This document shows positions 26,589-35,568 of a stretch of 64,000 nucleotides of DNA, one piece after another. The notes under the pieces are model-generated. The model saw only the letters and a list, made by a program, of their open reading frames with translations, was not told where the DNA came from and ran no database searches. This DNA comes from Pseudochelatococcus sp047501465 (GTDB lineage Bacteria > Pseudomonadota > Alphaproteobacteria > Rhizobiales > Beijerinckiaceae), in the NCBI RefSeq assembly GCF_047501465.1, contig NZ_JAZDRL010000001.1, forward strand, positions 310,001-374,000, in the 5' to 3' direction. Position 1 is the first letter of the stretch, and each line of letters opens with the position of its first letter. The translations under genes were made by a program, and so were the position numbers.

Positions 26589-26662
26589 GGGCGAATATGT
26601 TGGCTTTTCTGCAGTGTTCGTTTAATTGAGAGCGTTATTGAGACGGGGGGAATTAAGAAGAA

Positions 26663-27184
26663 ATGAAGCCATATGTTCGTGGAAAATCGATTTATTTCAG
26701 AGAAGTAAACCTTGACGATGCTGAGTTCATTGTCGAAATGCGGACCAATCCAGATAAAAATAAGTACTTGTCTCATACCTCGGTTGAGGTTGAATCTCAG
26801 GTAAATTATTTACGTAATTATTTGAAAAGCACGACTGATTTTTACTTCATTATCTGCAATTATGAAGGAAAAGCGATCGGAACAATTCGTATTTATGATA
26901 TCCGTGATAACAGTTTCTGTTGGGGCAGCTGGATATTATCAAAGGATGCACCCAAAAGTGCGGCCGTTGAGTCAGCGTTATTGATCTACGACTTTGCTTT
27001 CTTTTCCTTGCATTATCCTAAAGCGCATTTCGATGTACGGAAGAATAATGAACGGGTTGTGGAATTCCACAAACGCTTTGGCGCTCGCATCGTAGATGAG
27101 AACGAATTGGATTATTTCTTTGAATATGATCGGGATGCTTATTCCGCCATTCGTAGCAAGTACCTTCGTTTCCTGCCTGACTGA
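26663..27184 (+). CDS. GNAT-family acetyltransferase, AT-rich
   Basis: A 173-residue protein with the GNAT plan. The N-terminal YFREVNLDDAEFIVEMRTNP precedes a central strand GKAIGTIRIYDI. The C-terminal VRKNNERVVEFHKRFGARIV follows. It resembles RimL-like and nucleotide-sugar acetyltransferases (FlmH/PseH group) more than the two other GNATs in this window, but no sugar genes are nearby, so the substrate is open. Base and codon use are visibly AT-richer than flanking cfa and acs. Together with the repeat on its left border this suggests acquisition by transfer. Confidence 0.75.
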   Translation: MKPYVRGKSIYFREVNLDDAEFIVEMRTNPDKNKYLSHTSVEVESQVNYLRNYLKSTTDFYFIICNYEGKAIGTIRIYDIRDNSFCWGSWILSKDAPKSAAVESALLIYDFAFFSLHYPKAHFDVRKNNERVVEFHKRFGARIVDENELDYFFEYDRDAYSAIRSKYLRFLPD

Positions 27185-27198
27185 ATTTGCATGAAAAA

Positions 27199-27225
27199 CC
27201 CCTGGCGCATTGTAAGCGCCAGGGG
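27199..27225 (-). terminator. Terminator of acs
   Basis: CCCCTGGCGC (27199-27208) and GCGCCAGGGG (27216-27225) form a perfect 10-bp stem. On the minus strand it is followed by TTTTT, so it ends the acs transcript; it may also stop the converging acetyltransferase transcript. Confidence 0.88.
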
Positions 27226-27248
27226 AAATCACTCATTAGAAGTATCTC

Positions 27249-29195
27249 TTAGGCTTTGTGCCGATTTTGACGGTTGTCTACGAGATCCTCAACCACTGTT
27301 GGATCAGCCAGCGTTGAGGTATCGCCCAGATTGCCGTGCTCATCCTCAGCTATTTTACGCAGGATGCGGCGCATAATCTTGCCGGATCGTGTCTTGGGCA
27401 GGCTTGGTGCAAACTGGATCAAGTCCGGCGAGGCAATGGGGCCAATTTCGCGGCGCACCCATGCTACAAGTTCCTTGCGCAGCTCGTCCGATGGCTCTTC
27501 ACCTTCCATCAAAGTGACATAAGCATAGATGCCCTGTCCCTTGATATCATGCGGATAACCAACAACGGCAGCTTCGGATACCTTGGCATGTGCAACGAGT
27601 GCTGATTCCACTTCAGCCGTGCCCATCCGGTGACCAGAGACGTTGATGACATCATCAACACGTCCGGTAATCCAGTAGTAGCCATCAGCATCGCGGCGTG
27701 CGCCGTCACCTGTGAAGTAGGTGCCGGGGTAGGTTGCGAAGTAGGTTTCTTCGAAGCGTTTATGATCGCCATAGACAGTACGCATTTGCCCTGGCCAGCT
27801 ATCAGTAATGACCAGGTTACCTTCGGCTGCACCCTCAATAGGCTTGCCCTCTGTATCAACAATTGCAGGTCTGATGCCGAAGAATGGCAGAGTTGCAGAG
27901 CCTGGCTTTTGTGCAATCGCGCCGGGAAGGGGCGTTATCAGGATGCCGCCTGTTTCCGTTTGCCACCAGGTATCAACTATCGGGCAGCGGTTATCGCCAA
28001 CGACGCGGTAATACCACTCCCATGCCTCAGGGTTGATAGGCTCACCGACTGAACCCAGCAACCGCAAGGAAGCGCGCGATGTCGATTTTACCGGCTCATC
28101 GCCCGCTTGCATCAACGAGCGAATGGCCGTTGGCGCGGTGTAGAAGATGTTGACCTTATGCTTATCAACCACCTGCCAGAACCGGGAGATATCGGGATAG
28201 GTAGGGATGCCCTCGAACATCAGCGTCGTAGCGCCATTAGCGAGTGGGCCATAGACGATATAGCTATGACCCGTCACCCAGCCCACATCCGCCGAGCACC
28301 AATAGATATCACCCTCATGGTAATCGAAGACATATTGATGGGTCATCGCTGCGTAGACGAGATAACCACCCGTGGTGTGCAGTACGCCCTTTGGCCTGCC
28401 GGTTGAACCCGACGTGTAAAGGATGAAAAGCGGATCTTCCGCATTGACCTCTACTGCCGGGCACTCGGTCGTGACCTGTTCGATGGCTTCATGGTACCAG
28501 ACGTCGCGGCCTGGTTCCATCTCCACTTCGCCCCCTGTGCGGCGCACGACAACGACGTGTTCAACACCCGAAACCCGCTTCAATGCCGCATCAACATTGG
28601 CTTTCAGCGCCACTCTGCGTCCGCCACGCAGGCCTTCATCCGCAGTGATGACGAACTTTGATCCGCAGTCTTCAATACGGCTTGCTAACGAGTCAGGTGA
28701 GAAGCCGGCAAAAACGAGCGAATGCACAGCACCCAGGCGTGCACAAGCGAGCATGGCATAAGCAGCTTCCGGGATCATTGGCAGGTAAATGGTAATACGG
28801 TCGCCCTTTTCCACGCCGCGGTTGCGCAACACATTGGCGAGCTCTGCCACGCGGTCGTGCAATTCCTGATACGTGATATGACGTGATTCCGATGGGTCGT
28901 CGCCCTCCCAGATGATTGCGGTTTGATGAGCGCGTTCTGGCAGATGGCGATCGATGCAGTTGTGGGCGACGTTCAGCGTGCCATCTTCGAACCAGCGGAT
29001 TGAGACATTACCCGGCGCGAATGAGGTATTCTTGACCTTGGTATAAGGTGTGAACCAATCAAGGCGCATGCCGTGTTCGCCCCAGAAAGTCTCAGGGTCG
29101 TTGACGGATTGTGCATACCATTCATGATAGGTTTGTTCGTCGATAAAGGCGCGCTTCGCCCATTCATCCGTGACGTTGTGGATATGCTCTGACAT
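27249..29195 (-). CDS. acs: Acetyl-CoA synthetase
   Basis: A 648-residue AMP-forming ligase that activates acetate to acetyl-CoA through acetyl-AMP. The P-loop YTSGSTGRPKGV and the region TWWQTETGG are visible. The C-terminal PKTRSGKIMRR holds the lysine that is usually controlled by acetylation. Full length for Acs. Its 174-base upstream gap to the EVE gene contains a GATCC/GGATC inverted repeat near 29260-29275. Confidence 0.96.
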   Translation of the reverse strand: MSEHIHNVTDEWAKRAFIDEQTYHEWYAQSVNDPETFWGEHGMRLDWFTPYTKVKNTSFAPGNVSIRWFEDGTLNVAHNCIDRHLPERAHQTAIIWEGDDPSESRHITYQELHDRVAELANVLRNRGVEKGDRITIYLPMIPEAAYAMLACARLGAVHSLVFAGFSPDSLASRIEDCGSKFVITADEGLRGGRRVALKANVDAALKRVSGVEHVVVVRRTGGEVEMEPGRDVWYHEAIEQVTTECPAVEVNAEDPLFILYTSGSTGRPKGVLHTTGGYLVYAAMTHQYVFDYHEGDIYWCSADVGWVTGHSYIVYGPLANGATTLMFEGIPTYPDISRFWQVVDKHKVNIFYTAPTAIRSLMQAGDEPVKSTSRASLRLLGSVGEPINPEAWEWYYRVVGDNRCPIVDTWWQTETGGILITPLPGAIAQKPGSATLPFFGIRPAIVDTEGKPIEGAAEGNLVITDSWPGQMRTVYGDHKRFEETYFATYPGTYFTGDGARRDADGYYWITGRVDDVINVSGHRMGTAEVESALVAHAKVSEAAVVGYPHDIKGQGIYAYVTLMEGEEPSDELRKELVAWVRREIGPIASPDLIQFAPSLPKTRSGKIMRRILRKIAEDEHGNLGDTSTLADPTVVEDLVDNRQNRHKA

Positions 29196-29369
29196 CGTTT
29201 CTCTCCCGCACGTCTACGTTGAGGCAATCATTGGACTGGTCTTCGCAGATTTTTCGTCACGATCCTTTTGCGGATCTATATCATTAGAATGTAGGCGCAG
29301 CGGAGGGTTGGCCGCAAGTCTTTGAGGTATTCCACTTTATGCTAATGTTGCGCTTAAAGTTGAAAAGTA

Positions 29370-29789
29370 TCAGGATTCCAGTCCGCCAAGCGCTAGAATT
29401 ATTGCCCACTCGGCATCTGTAACAGGCTGGACTGACAAGCGCATGTTGTTGACAAGTACCATGTCTTTCAAGCGCGGATCGTCCTTGATTTCCTGTAAAG
29501 TTACTGGTCGCTTTAGCGACTTGATTGCCTTGAGGTCCACCATGCCAAAGCGGCCTGTTTCATCCGTATGGTCTGGGTAATATTCCTTGATGACCTCGAC
29601 AACGCCGACGATGGCTTTGCCTTCGTTCGAATGGTAGAAAAATCCCTGATCGCCAATTTTCATCGCCTGCAAATGCTTGCGGGCCAGATAATTGCGCACA
29701 CCATTCCAGTGTTCACCTGCCTCACCACGCGCCACTTGCTGATCCCATGACCAGGTGTCAGGTTCGGATTTATAGAGCCAGTGCGCCAC
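29370..29789 (-). CDS. EVE domain-containing protein
   Basis: A 139-residue single-domain EVE protein. The starting MAHWLYKSEPDTWSWDQ, WNGVRNYLARKHL and GDQGFFYHSN are the family signature, related to human THYN1. The fold is PUA-like and is thought to read modified bases in DNA or RNA; no substrate is shown here. It lies 2 bases after gpsA and ends the tsaD-gpsA-EVE operon. Confidence 0.88.
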   Translation of the reverse strand: MAHWLYKSEPDTWSWDQQVARGEAGEHWNGVRNYLARKHLQAMKIGDQGFFYHSNEGKAIVGVVEVIKEYYPDHTDETGRFGMVDLKAIKSLKRPVTLQEIKDDPRLKDMVLVNNMRLSVQPVTDAEWAIILALGGLES

Positions 29790-29791
29790 GA

Positions 29792-30787
29792 TTAAGCCTC
29801 CGGTTTGATAGGGCGGTTCATGAGCGCCTCAATCACCTGATCGACTGACATTTTATCAGCCACAACCGCATCCACAGCCTCGCACACGGGCATCTCGACG
29901 CCCACAGAGTGCGCTTGAGCAATCAGTGCGGAAGCGGTGAATGCGCCTTCAGCCAGCTTTCCGCCTGCAGCCAGCATAGGCGAGACGCCGCGTCCCAAGG
30001 CTTCACCAAAGGAATAGTTGCGGGATTGCGTGGAGGTGCATGTCAACACCGTGTCGCCAAGGCCTGAGAGGCCCATCAAGGTTTCTGCGCGTGCGCCTAA
30101 TACGCGGGCAAAACGGCTGATTTCTGCAAAACCGCGCGCAATCAATGCTGCGCGTGCGCTTTCTCCCAAGCGTCGCCCTTGGACAATGCCACAGGCGATA
30201 GCCAGCACGTTTTTCGCCGCGCCACCGATCTCAACACCACGAACGTCCGAGCCGTGGTAAATTCGCAAGGTGCTGCTCGACAGATCGTGTGCAAGCGAGG
30301 CTGCCAGCGGCTGGTCTTTGCTTGCAAGGATGACGGCTGTCGGCAATCCGCGTGCTACATCAACGGCAAAGCTTGGGCCGGAAAGTATGCAGGGAATAGC
30401 TCCAGGCACTTCCTGTGCCACAATATCACACATAAATTGGCCGGTGCCCCGCTCAATGCCCTTTGCGCAGACAATAACAGGCGTACCAAATGGGATCTGT
30501 TTGGCGACCTGCTGCAATGTAGCGCGTAATTGCTGAGCTGGCACCGCAACAAGAACTGCGGCAGCAATCGAGAGTGCAGCCGTTTCAGTGGTGACGTCTA
30601 CATTGGGTGAAAGCATGATACCGGGGAGAAAACGGGCATTCTCTCGCGAAACCGACATAGCGTGGGCACGATCATGATCACGATCAATGAGGACAGTCAC
30701 ATGCCCTTTATGGGCAATGGCATTAGCCAGCGCGGTACCCCAGGAGCCTGCTCCCAGAATTGCAATTGGACGTTCGAGAATATTCAT
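29792..30787 (-). CDS. gpsA: Glycerol-3-phosphate dehydrogenase [NAD(P)+]
   Basis: A 331-residue dehydrogenase making sn-glycerol-3-phosphate for phospholipids. The dinucleotide fold ILGAGSWGTAL (10-20) is at the N-terminus. CAKGIE and LSGPSFA carry the family signature, and GLGDTVLTCTS is in the C-terminal domain. Its start overlaps the tsaD stop by 4 bases (30784-30787), indicating coupling. Confidence 0.95.
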   Translation of the reverse strand: MNILERPIAILGAGSWGTALANAIAHKGHVTVLIDRDHDRAHAMSVSRENARFLPGIMLSPNVDVTTETAALSIAAAVLVAVPAQQLRATLQQVAKQIPFGTPVIVCAKGIERGTGQFMCDIVAQEVPGAIPCILSGPSFAVDVARGLPTAVILASKDQPLAASLAHDLSSSTLRIYHGSDVRGVEIGGAAKNVLAIACGIVQGRRLGESARAALIARGFAEISRFARVLGARAETLMGLSGLGDTVLTCTSTQSRNYSFGEALGRGVSPMLAAGGKLAEGAFTASALIAQAHSVGVEMPVCEAVDAVVADKMSVDQVIEALMNRPIKPEA

Positions 30788-31902
30788 ACGCTTTGTTCCG
30801 CAATTGGTTCAATAAGATCAGCCGGGACAGAGAGAGCCTGCTCGTCTGCTGTCTCTGCCATAATCTGTCCCTTGACGCTATCAAGCGGCCATCGGGCACG
30901 GGCAGGCGCTGTGAGATCATCGGTAATGCCAAGCCGCAAGCGTTCAAGCCCTGCCCAGGCAATCATCGCGCCATTGTCCGTGCACAGGGCTGGCGGTGGT
31001 GTGACGAGCTTCAGCCCCGTTTTTGTTGCAAGCTGATGCAGTGCCGCACGAATGGCGCCGTTAGCCGCCACGCCCCCAGCCACGACAAGCGCATTGGGAC
31101 GACCGGCCACAGCCTCGAAAGCGCGAAGACCTGCGCGTGTGCGGTCAATGATGACATCGACAATCGCAGCCTGGAAGGAAGCGCAAAGATCAGCAATGTC
31201 GGTGCCGCTTAATGGCGAGACGCGTTCCCCCTCAATCCGCACAGCCGTCTTGAGGCCAGACAGTGAAAAGTCTGGCACGGCGCGGCCTTTCAATGGACGG
31301 GGCAGGGCAAAGCGTTCCGGATCGCCACGCAGGGCAAGCTTCTCCACTTCAGGGCCGCCGGGGTAGGGTAGCCCTAGCATCTTTGCCGTTTTGTCGAAGG
31401 CCTCGCCGATCGCGTCATCAATCGTGGTGCCAAGCCGCACATAATCGCCAACCCCGCGCACGGCCACGAGTTGCGTATGCCCGCCTGATACCAGCAGTAG
31501 CAGATACGGGAAGTTGACATTATCCGTAAGGCGCGGCGTCAAGGCATGGGCTTCAAGATGATTGATGGCAATGAAGGGTTTGCCAGTGACAAGCGCCAGC
31601 GCTTTTGCCGTGGTGAGGCCAACAATCACCCCGCCGATTAGGCCAGGGCCAGCTGCTGCGGCGATGGCATCGATATTATCTAAAGTGATGCCTGCTTCAT
31701 TCAAGGCGCGGGCGACAAGATGATCGATAACCTCAACATGGGCGCGAGCAGCGATTTCCGGCACCACGCCGCCATAAGCCGCATGCTGTGCAATCTGGCT
31801 GAGGATAGCGTTGGAGAGAATGCTGGAATGACCGTTGCCATCCACCTCAACGACCGCAGCGGCGGTTTCGTCACAGGTGGATTCGATACCAAGAACACGC
31901 AT
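30784..31902 (-). CDS. tsaD: tRNA N6-threonylcarbamoyladenosine transferase TsaD
   Basis: A 372-residue Kae1/Qri7-family protein that transfers the threonylcarbamoyl group to A37 of ANN-decoding tRNAs. The metal-binding histidines are seen in INHLEAH (His115, His119), after the opening MRVLGIESTCDETAAAVV. ASP-type ATPase motifs follow (LLLLVSGGHTQLV). It is first in the tsaD-gpsA-EVE operon and divergent from hemC, an arrangement conserved in Rhizobiales. Confidence 0.96.
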   Translation of the reverse strand: MRVLGIESTCDETAAAVVEVDGNGHSSILSNAILSQIAQHAAYGGVVPEIAARAHVEVIDHLVARALNEAGITLDNIDAIAAAAGPGLIGGVIVGLTTAKALALVTGKPFIAINHLEAHALTPRLTDNVNFPYLLLLVSGGHTQLVAVRGVGDYVRLGTTIDDAIGEAFDKTAKMLGLPYPGGPEVEKLALRGDPERFALPRPLKGRAVPDFSLSGLKTAVRIEGERVSPLSGTDIADLCASFQAAIVDVIIDRTRAGLRAFEAVAGRPNALVVAGGVAANGAIRAALHQLATKTGLKLVTPPPALCTDNGAMIAWAGLERLRLGITDDLTAPARARWPLDSVKGQIMAETADEQALSVPADLIEPIAEQSV

Positions 31903-32154
31903 GAGCCCATTTCACCACAAGTTGTCGCACAGCACGATAAACCATCAGCGTGCATTTCGCTTTTGGTTTATCCTAACCTATAGTCGCGAGTAAACGTCGG
32001 CAAATGCACAAACCAGTTATAGAGACGATCTGCACCGACTTCCGCTATAGGGATGCTGTCTTCAACGGCCGAAATGGCACTGCGACTGGCATTATGGGCA
32101 GCGGGAGCGTAAACCGATGCTTGCATCAGTTCATTTATAAGGAAACGATTCGCC

Positions 32155-33141
32155 GTGTCACCGCATATGTCATCGCTGGTTTTACCTTCCCCAATCGTGA
32201 TCGGCACGCGTGGAAGTCCGCTGGCATTGGCGCAGGCGCATCAGGTGGCGCGTCTTCTGGGGGGCAGCTCGTTTGCTGATAGCGCCAGCGATATGAAAGT
32301 GCCTGCAGGCATTGTCATCAACGCTATTAAAACAACGGGCGATACCATTCAGGATCGTGCCTTGTCGGAAGCGGGCGGGAAGGGGCTTTTCACCAAGGAA
32401 CTGGACGCCGCACTGTTTGACGAGCGGGCGCATCTGGCGGTTCATTCTGCCAAGGATCTGCCGACTGAATTGCCGCCTGGCCTGATGATAGCTGGGTGTC
32501 TGCCGCGTGAAGATGTACGCGATGCTTTCATCAGTGCCAAAGCTGCTTCGTTAGCAGATTTGCCAGCAGGTGCTGTTGTTGGCACGGCCTCATTACGGCG
32601 GCAGGCGCAGGTGTTGCGGTTGCGGCCGGATGTGCGCATCACCTTATTGCGCGGCAATGTCGGCACACGTTTGCAGCGTATTCAGGACGGCGAGATTGAT
32701 GCAACGCTTCTCGCGATGGCGGGCCTGAATCGGCTGGGTCTTTCAGATAAAGCAACGGCGCCCATTGCTATTGAAACAATGCTGCCAGCAATCGGGCAGG
32801 GTGCCATCGCAATCGTCGCGCGTGAGCAGGATATGGCGATCCGCGAGGCGATTAACGCTTTTGCCCATGCACCGACCGGTATCGCGCTGGAGACAGAACG
32901 GGCCTTCCTCCGGGTGCTCGATGGCTCATGCCGTACACCGATTGCAGGGCTTGCAATTGTTGAGGGTGAAAGCATCCATTTCCGCGGCTTGCTGCTGTCC
33001 GAAGATGGTCGCGAGGTTGTAGCTGTGGAGCGGAGGGGGGATGTTTCTGACGCGCGAGCAATCGGTGAGGATGCTGGGCGTGAGGTGATATCGCGCGCTA
33101 GCCCTGCATTGTTACCGCAGCTGCGTGGTGACAAGGTATAA
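32155..33141 (+). CDS. hemC: Porphobilinogen deaminase / hydroxymethylbilane synthase
   Basis: A 328-residue enzyme polymerising four porphobilinogen units. IGTRGSPLALAQAH opens the fold. The dipyrromethane cofactor cysteine is in VLDGSCRTPIAG. HSAKDLPTELPPGL is the catalytic loop. The GTG at 32155 has AAGGA 11 bases upstream; an in-frame ATG at 32167 is the alternative. It is first gene of hemC-hemD-(Mic60-like)-hemY. The 252-base gap to tsaD is divergent and should hold both promoters. Confidence 0.95.
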   Translation: MSPHMSSLVLPSPIVIGTRGSPLALAQAHQVARLLGGSSFADSASDMKVPAGIVINAIKTTGDTIQDRALSEAGGKGLFTKELDAALFDERAHLAVHSAKDLPTELPPGLMIAGCLPREDVRDAFISAKAASLADLPAGAVVGTASLRRQAQVLRLRPDVRITLLRGNVGTRLQRIQDGEIDATLLAMAGLNRLGLSDKATAPIAIETMLPAIGQGAIAIVAREQDMAIREAINAFAHAPTGIALETERAFLRVLDGSCRTPIAGLAIVEGESIHFRGLLLSEDGREVVAVERRGDVSDARAIGEDAGREVISRASPALLPQLRGDKV

Positions 33142-33145
33142 GGCC

Positions 33146-33892
33146 ATGTTGACGACGGGACCGCGCGTATTGGTAATGCGCCCAAAGTCTGCCGGTCTGC
33201 GCACCGCTGCGCGGCTCGCCGCTATTGGATGTGAGGCGGTGACGGCGCCGATCCTGCATATAGAGCCAACTGAGATGTCGGTTCCTGCTGGTCCTTTCGA
33301 TGCGGTTTCTGTGACAAGCGCTGCAGCGCTTTATCGTGTTGCGCAACTGCCGAATGCCATGAAAGCCTTGCCATTGCTGGCCGTAGGAGAGCGCACGGCG
33401 CTGCTGGCGCAAGAGGCCGGTTTTACCGATGTTCATGCTGCGGAAGGCGAGCGACATTCCCTTGCAGCCTTGGCACGACAACTATTTGCAGGGCGGGCGC
33501 GCGCACGTCTTCTTTTAGCGCTTGGGCGAGATCATAAGGCTGATACGGTCGCGTTGTTGGAAGACGCCGGTATTGAACCGGTTACATGGATCGTTTATGC
33601 GGCACAGGCATTTGAGACACTGCCTGAAAATGCGCATATGGCCATTGAAGCAGGACAGATCGATGTGGTCTTGCACTATTCGCGTCGTAGCGCCACCATT
33701 GCATGCGCGCTTGTTGAGCAAGCGGGACTATGGCCCGCATTCGCACGTTTGACGCATTGTGTGCTCTCTAAAGACGTTGCTGCACCTTTGATAGAGCGTG
33801 GTGTAAAGAGCATTTTAACAGCAGATCGACCGCATGAAGATGCAATGCTTACGCTTTTCACCACAATTGGACGCTCGCAAGGCTCGCCATGA
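33146..33892 (+). CDS. hemD: Uroporphyrinogen-III synthase
   Basis: A 248-residue HemD that closes hydroxymethylbilane with inversion of ring D. The family is weakly conserved: VLVMRPKSAGLRTAARLAAIG at the N-terminus, FDAVSVTSAAALYR and the central LLLALGRDHKADTVALL fit. The start at 33146 is chosen because an upstream in-frame GTG lies inside hemC. It follows hemC by 4 bases; context makes the call firm. Confidence 0.9.
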   Translation: MLTTGPRVLVMRPKSAGLRTAARLAAIGCEAVTAPILHIEPTEMSVPAGPFDAVSVTSAAALYRVAQLPNAMKALPLLAVGERTALLAQEAGFTDVHAAEGERHSLAALARQLFAGRARARLLLALGRDHKADTVALLEDAGIEPVTWIVYAAQAFETLPENAHMAIEAGQIDVVLHYSRRSATIACALVEQAGLWPAFARLTHCVLSKDVAAPLIERGVKSILTADRPHEDAMLTLFTTIGRSQGSP

Positions 33893-34017
33893 ATGGTGCT
33901 GCAATGCTAAGAACAAGGCAACCAAGCGCTGCCTGAGGGGTTGAGTCTAAAGCCATCAGGTTCCAAATCATTTGTTCAAATGGTTGCGCAGAAGCGACTG
34001 AATGCAGGAGAAACGGC

Positions 34018-35565
34018 ATGACTGACGACACGCCCAGCGGTCCTCCCTCTAACCGCTCCCGCTCGCGCCGTGAACGCGTAATGCTGGATCAGAAGCCGCT
34101 GGCGACAAGCGTTGAACCAAATGCTGAGCCAAGCTTGGAAGCAAGTGTTGAGCAAAGCGCGGGCGCGATTACCCCTACGGACGAAATATCCTCTGCTGCT
34201 GAAAGTGCAGAACCCTTTGTGGTGCCTGAAAGCGCCAACACACCTGATATTCCAGTCGATACCCCCCTTCATCCTGATGAGCAGCCCGTGGTTGATACAC
34301 AAACGAACGACACTTCTGTAGACGAAACATCTGTGCAGCAGGTCCCATCTGCCCCTCAGACAAAATCAGGCGGTGTGGTAACATTGCTGCTTGCTGTGCT
34401 TGCCGGTGGCGTAGCGGGTGTTGCTGCGAGCATGCTGCTGCCGCCGTATCTTAAATCAGCAAATGATCTGGAAACACGTCTGATAGCAGTGGAGCAGTCT
34501 ATTGCAAGCGCGCCACGGGGATCGGACCTTGATTCTGCAGTTAAATCTATTGAGGAAGCGCGTGGGCAGAGTGTGGCTCTTGGCTTGCGTCTGACCGCAC
34601 TTGAAGAACGCATTGCGGCAGCTAATTCCGGGACAGGATCAGAGCAGCTTGCAAGTTCGGAAGCAGCGCTGGGAACATCTGCTGCGGAGCTCGCTGCCTT
34701 GCGTGAGCAGGTCGGGCGTATGGATGAAACGCTGGTTGGCGCTGGTGAAGAACTATCAACCACCATCGATAAAATGCGCGAGCTGGAGCAATCGATAAAC
34801 ACACTTGATCCTGCTCGCCTGCAGTCTGAGCAAGCAGTAATAGCGCAGCGCTTGTCAAGTTTGGAAACAACTGTTCAGGATAAGCTTGGCCAGTTTGACC
34901 CCGCTCGTATCGCGGCGCTTGCGGATACCCAGGCTGGTGAGATCGCACGGCTGGCAACGCGCGTGACTGCAACCGAAGGCGCTGTGACAGAGACCGAGCG
35001 CAAGGCGCTGGCTGCTGGGGCATCAAACCGTGAGCGTATCGCTGTTGTGGCGCGGCTTGCCATCATCGATCGGCTTCGCAATGCGCTGGAGCATGGACAG
35101 GCCTACGTCAATGAGCTGGATGCGTTGACGAAGCTTGGTGTATCTGGCGCTCAGATTGCTGCGCTTCAGGTGGCTGCGAATGGCATTGCGACGCCTCAAT
35201 CGCTCGCCAAGGGCTTTGCGCAGGCGGCTGCTTCTTTCGAGGTTGAACCAGTCTCGCCTGATGCCAGCTTTGTGGATAAACTTGCTGCAAGCGCTTCGAG
35301 GATTGTGCGTATCAGAGCCATTGATGGCGAGGCTGATGCTACGGATATTGCAGGGCAGGTTGAGAATTTGTTGATGCGTAACGATGCAGCGGCAGCATTG
35401 GCCACCTGGCAGCATCTGCCACAATCAGCGAGGGATGCCACCAAAGCATTCGCTGATACATTGCAGGCGCGTATTAATGCCCAGAACGCACTGGCTTCGC
35501 TTTCTCAGAGTCAGGTGCAGGCTTTGGACGCGTCAGCATCTGCTGCTTCAGCAAGGGGAGAATGA
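34018..35565 (+). CDS. Mic60/mitofilin-like inner membrane protein (COG4223)
   Basis: A 515-residue protein. The acidic, disordered N-terminus (1-115) precedes one transmembrane helix (about 120-142, VVTLLLAVLAGGVAGVAASMLL). A long coiled-coil region follows (about 150-340), then a C-terminal helical mitofilin-like region. Alphaproteobacterial homologues of mitochondrial Mic60 are known from exactly this position between hemD and hemY; they shape inner membranes and contact outer-membrane proteins. The assignment here is by topology and context; sequence similarity is low in this family. Confidence 0.8.
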   Translation: MTDDTPSGPPSNRSRSRRERVMLDQKPLATSVEPNAEPSLEASVEQSAGAITPTDEISSAAESAEPFVVPESANTPDIPVDTPLHPDEQPVVDTQTNDTSVDETSVQQVPSAPQTKSGGVVTLLLAVLAGGVAGVAASMLLPPYLKSANDLETRLIAVEQSIASAPRGSDLDSAVKSIEEARGQSVALGLRLTALEERIAAANSGTGSEQLASSEAALGTSAAELAALREQVGRMDETLVGAGEELSTTIDKMRELEQSINTLDPARLQSEQAVIAQRLSSLETTVQDKLGQFDPARIAALADTQAGEIARLATRVTATEGAVTETERKALAAGASNRERIAVVARLAIIDRLRNALEHGQAYVNELDALTKLGVSGAQIAALQVAANGIATPQSLAKGFAQAAASFEVEPVSPDASFVDKLAASASRIVRIRAIDGEADATDIAGQVENLLMRNDAAAALATWQHLPQSARDATKAFADTLQARINAQNALASLSQSQVQALDASASAASARGE

Positions 35566-35568
35566 GGC

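Noticed and set aside
31968..32126. Minus-strand frame of 52 codons in the tsaD-hemC gap
   Set aside because: The translation looks somewhat protein-like, but there is no ribosome-binding site and the region must hold two divergent promoters; left out.
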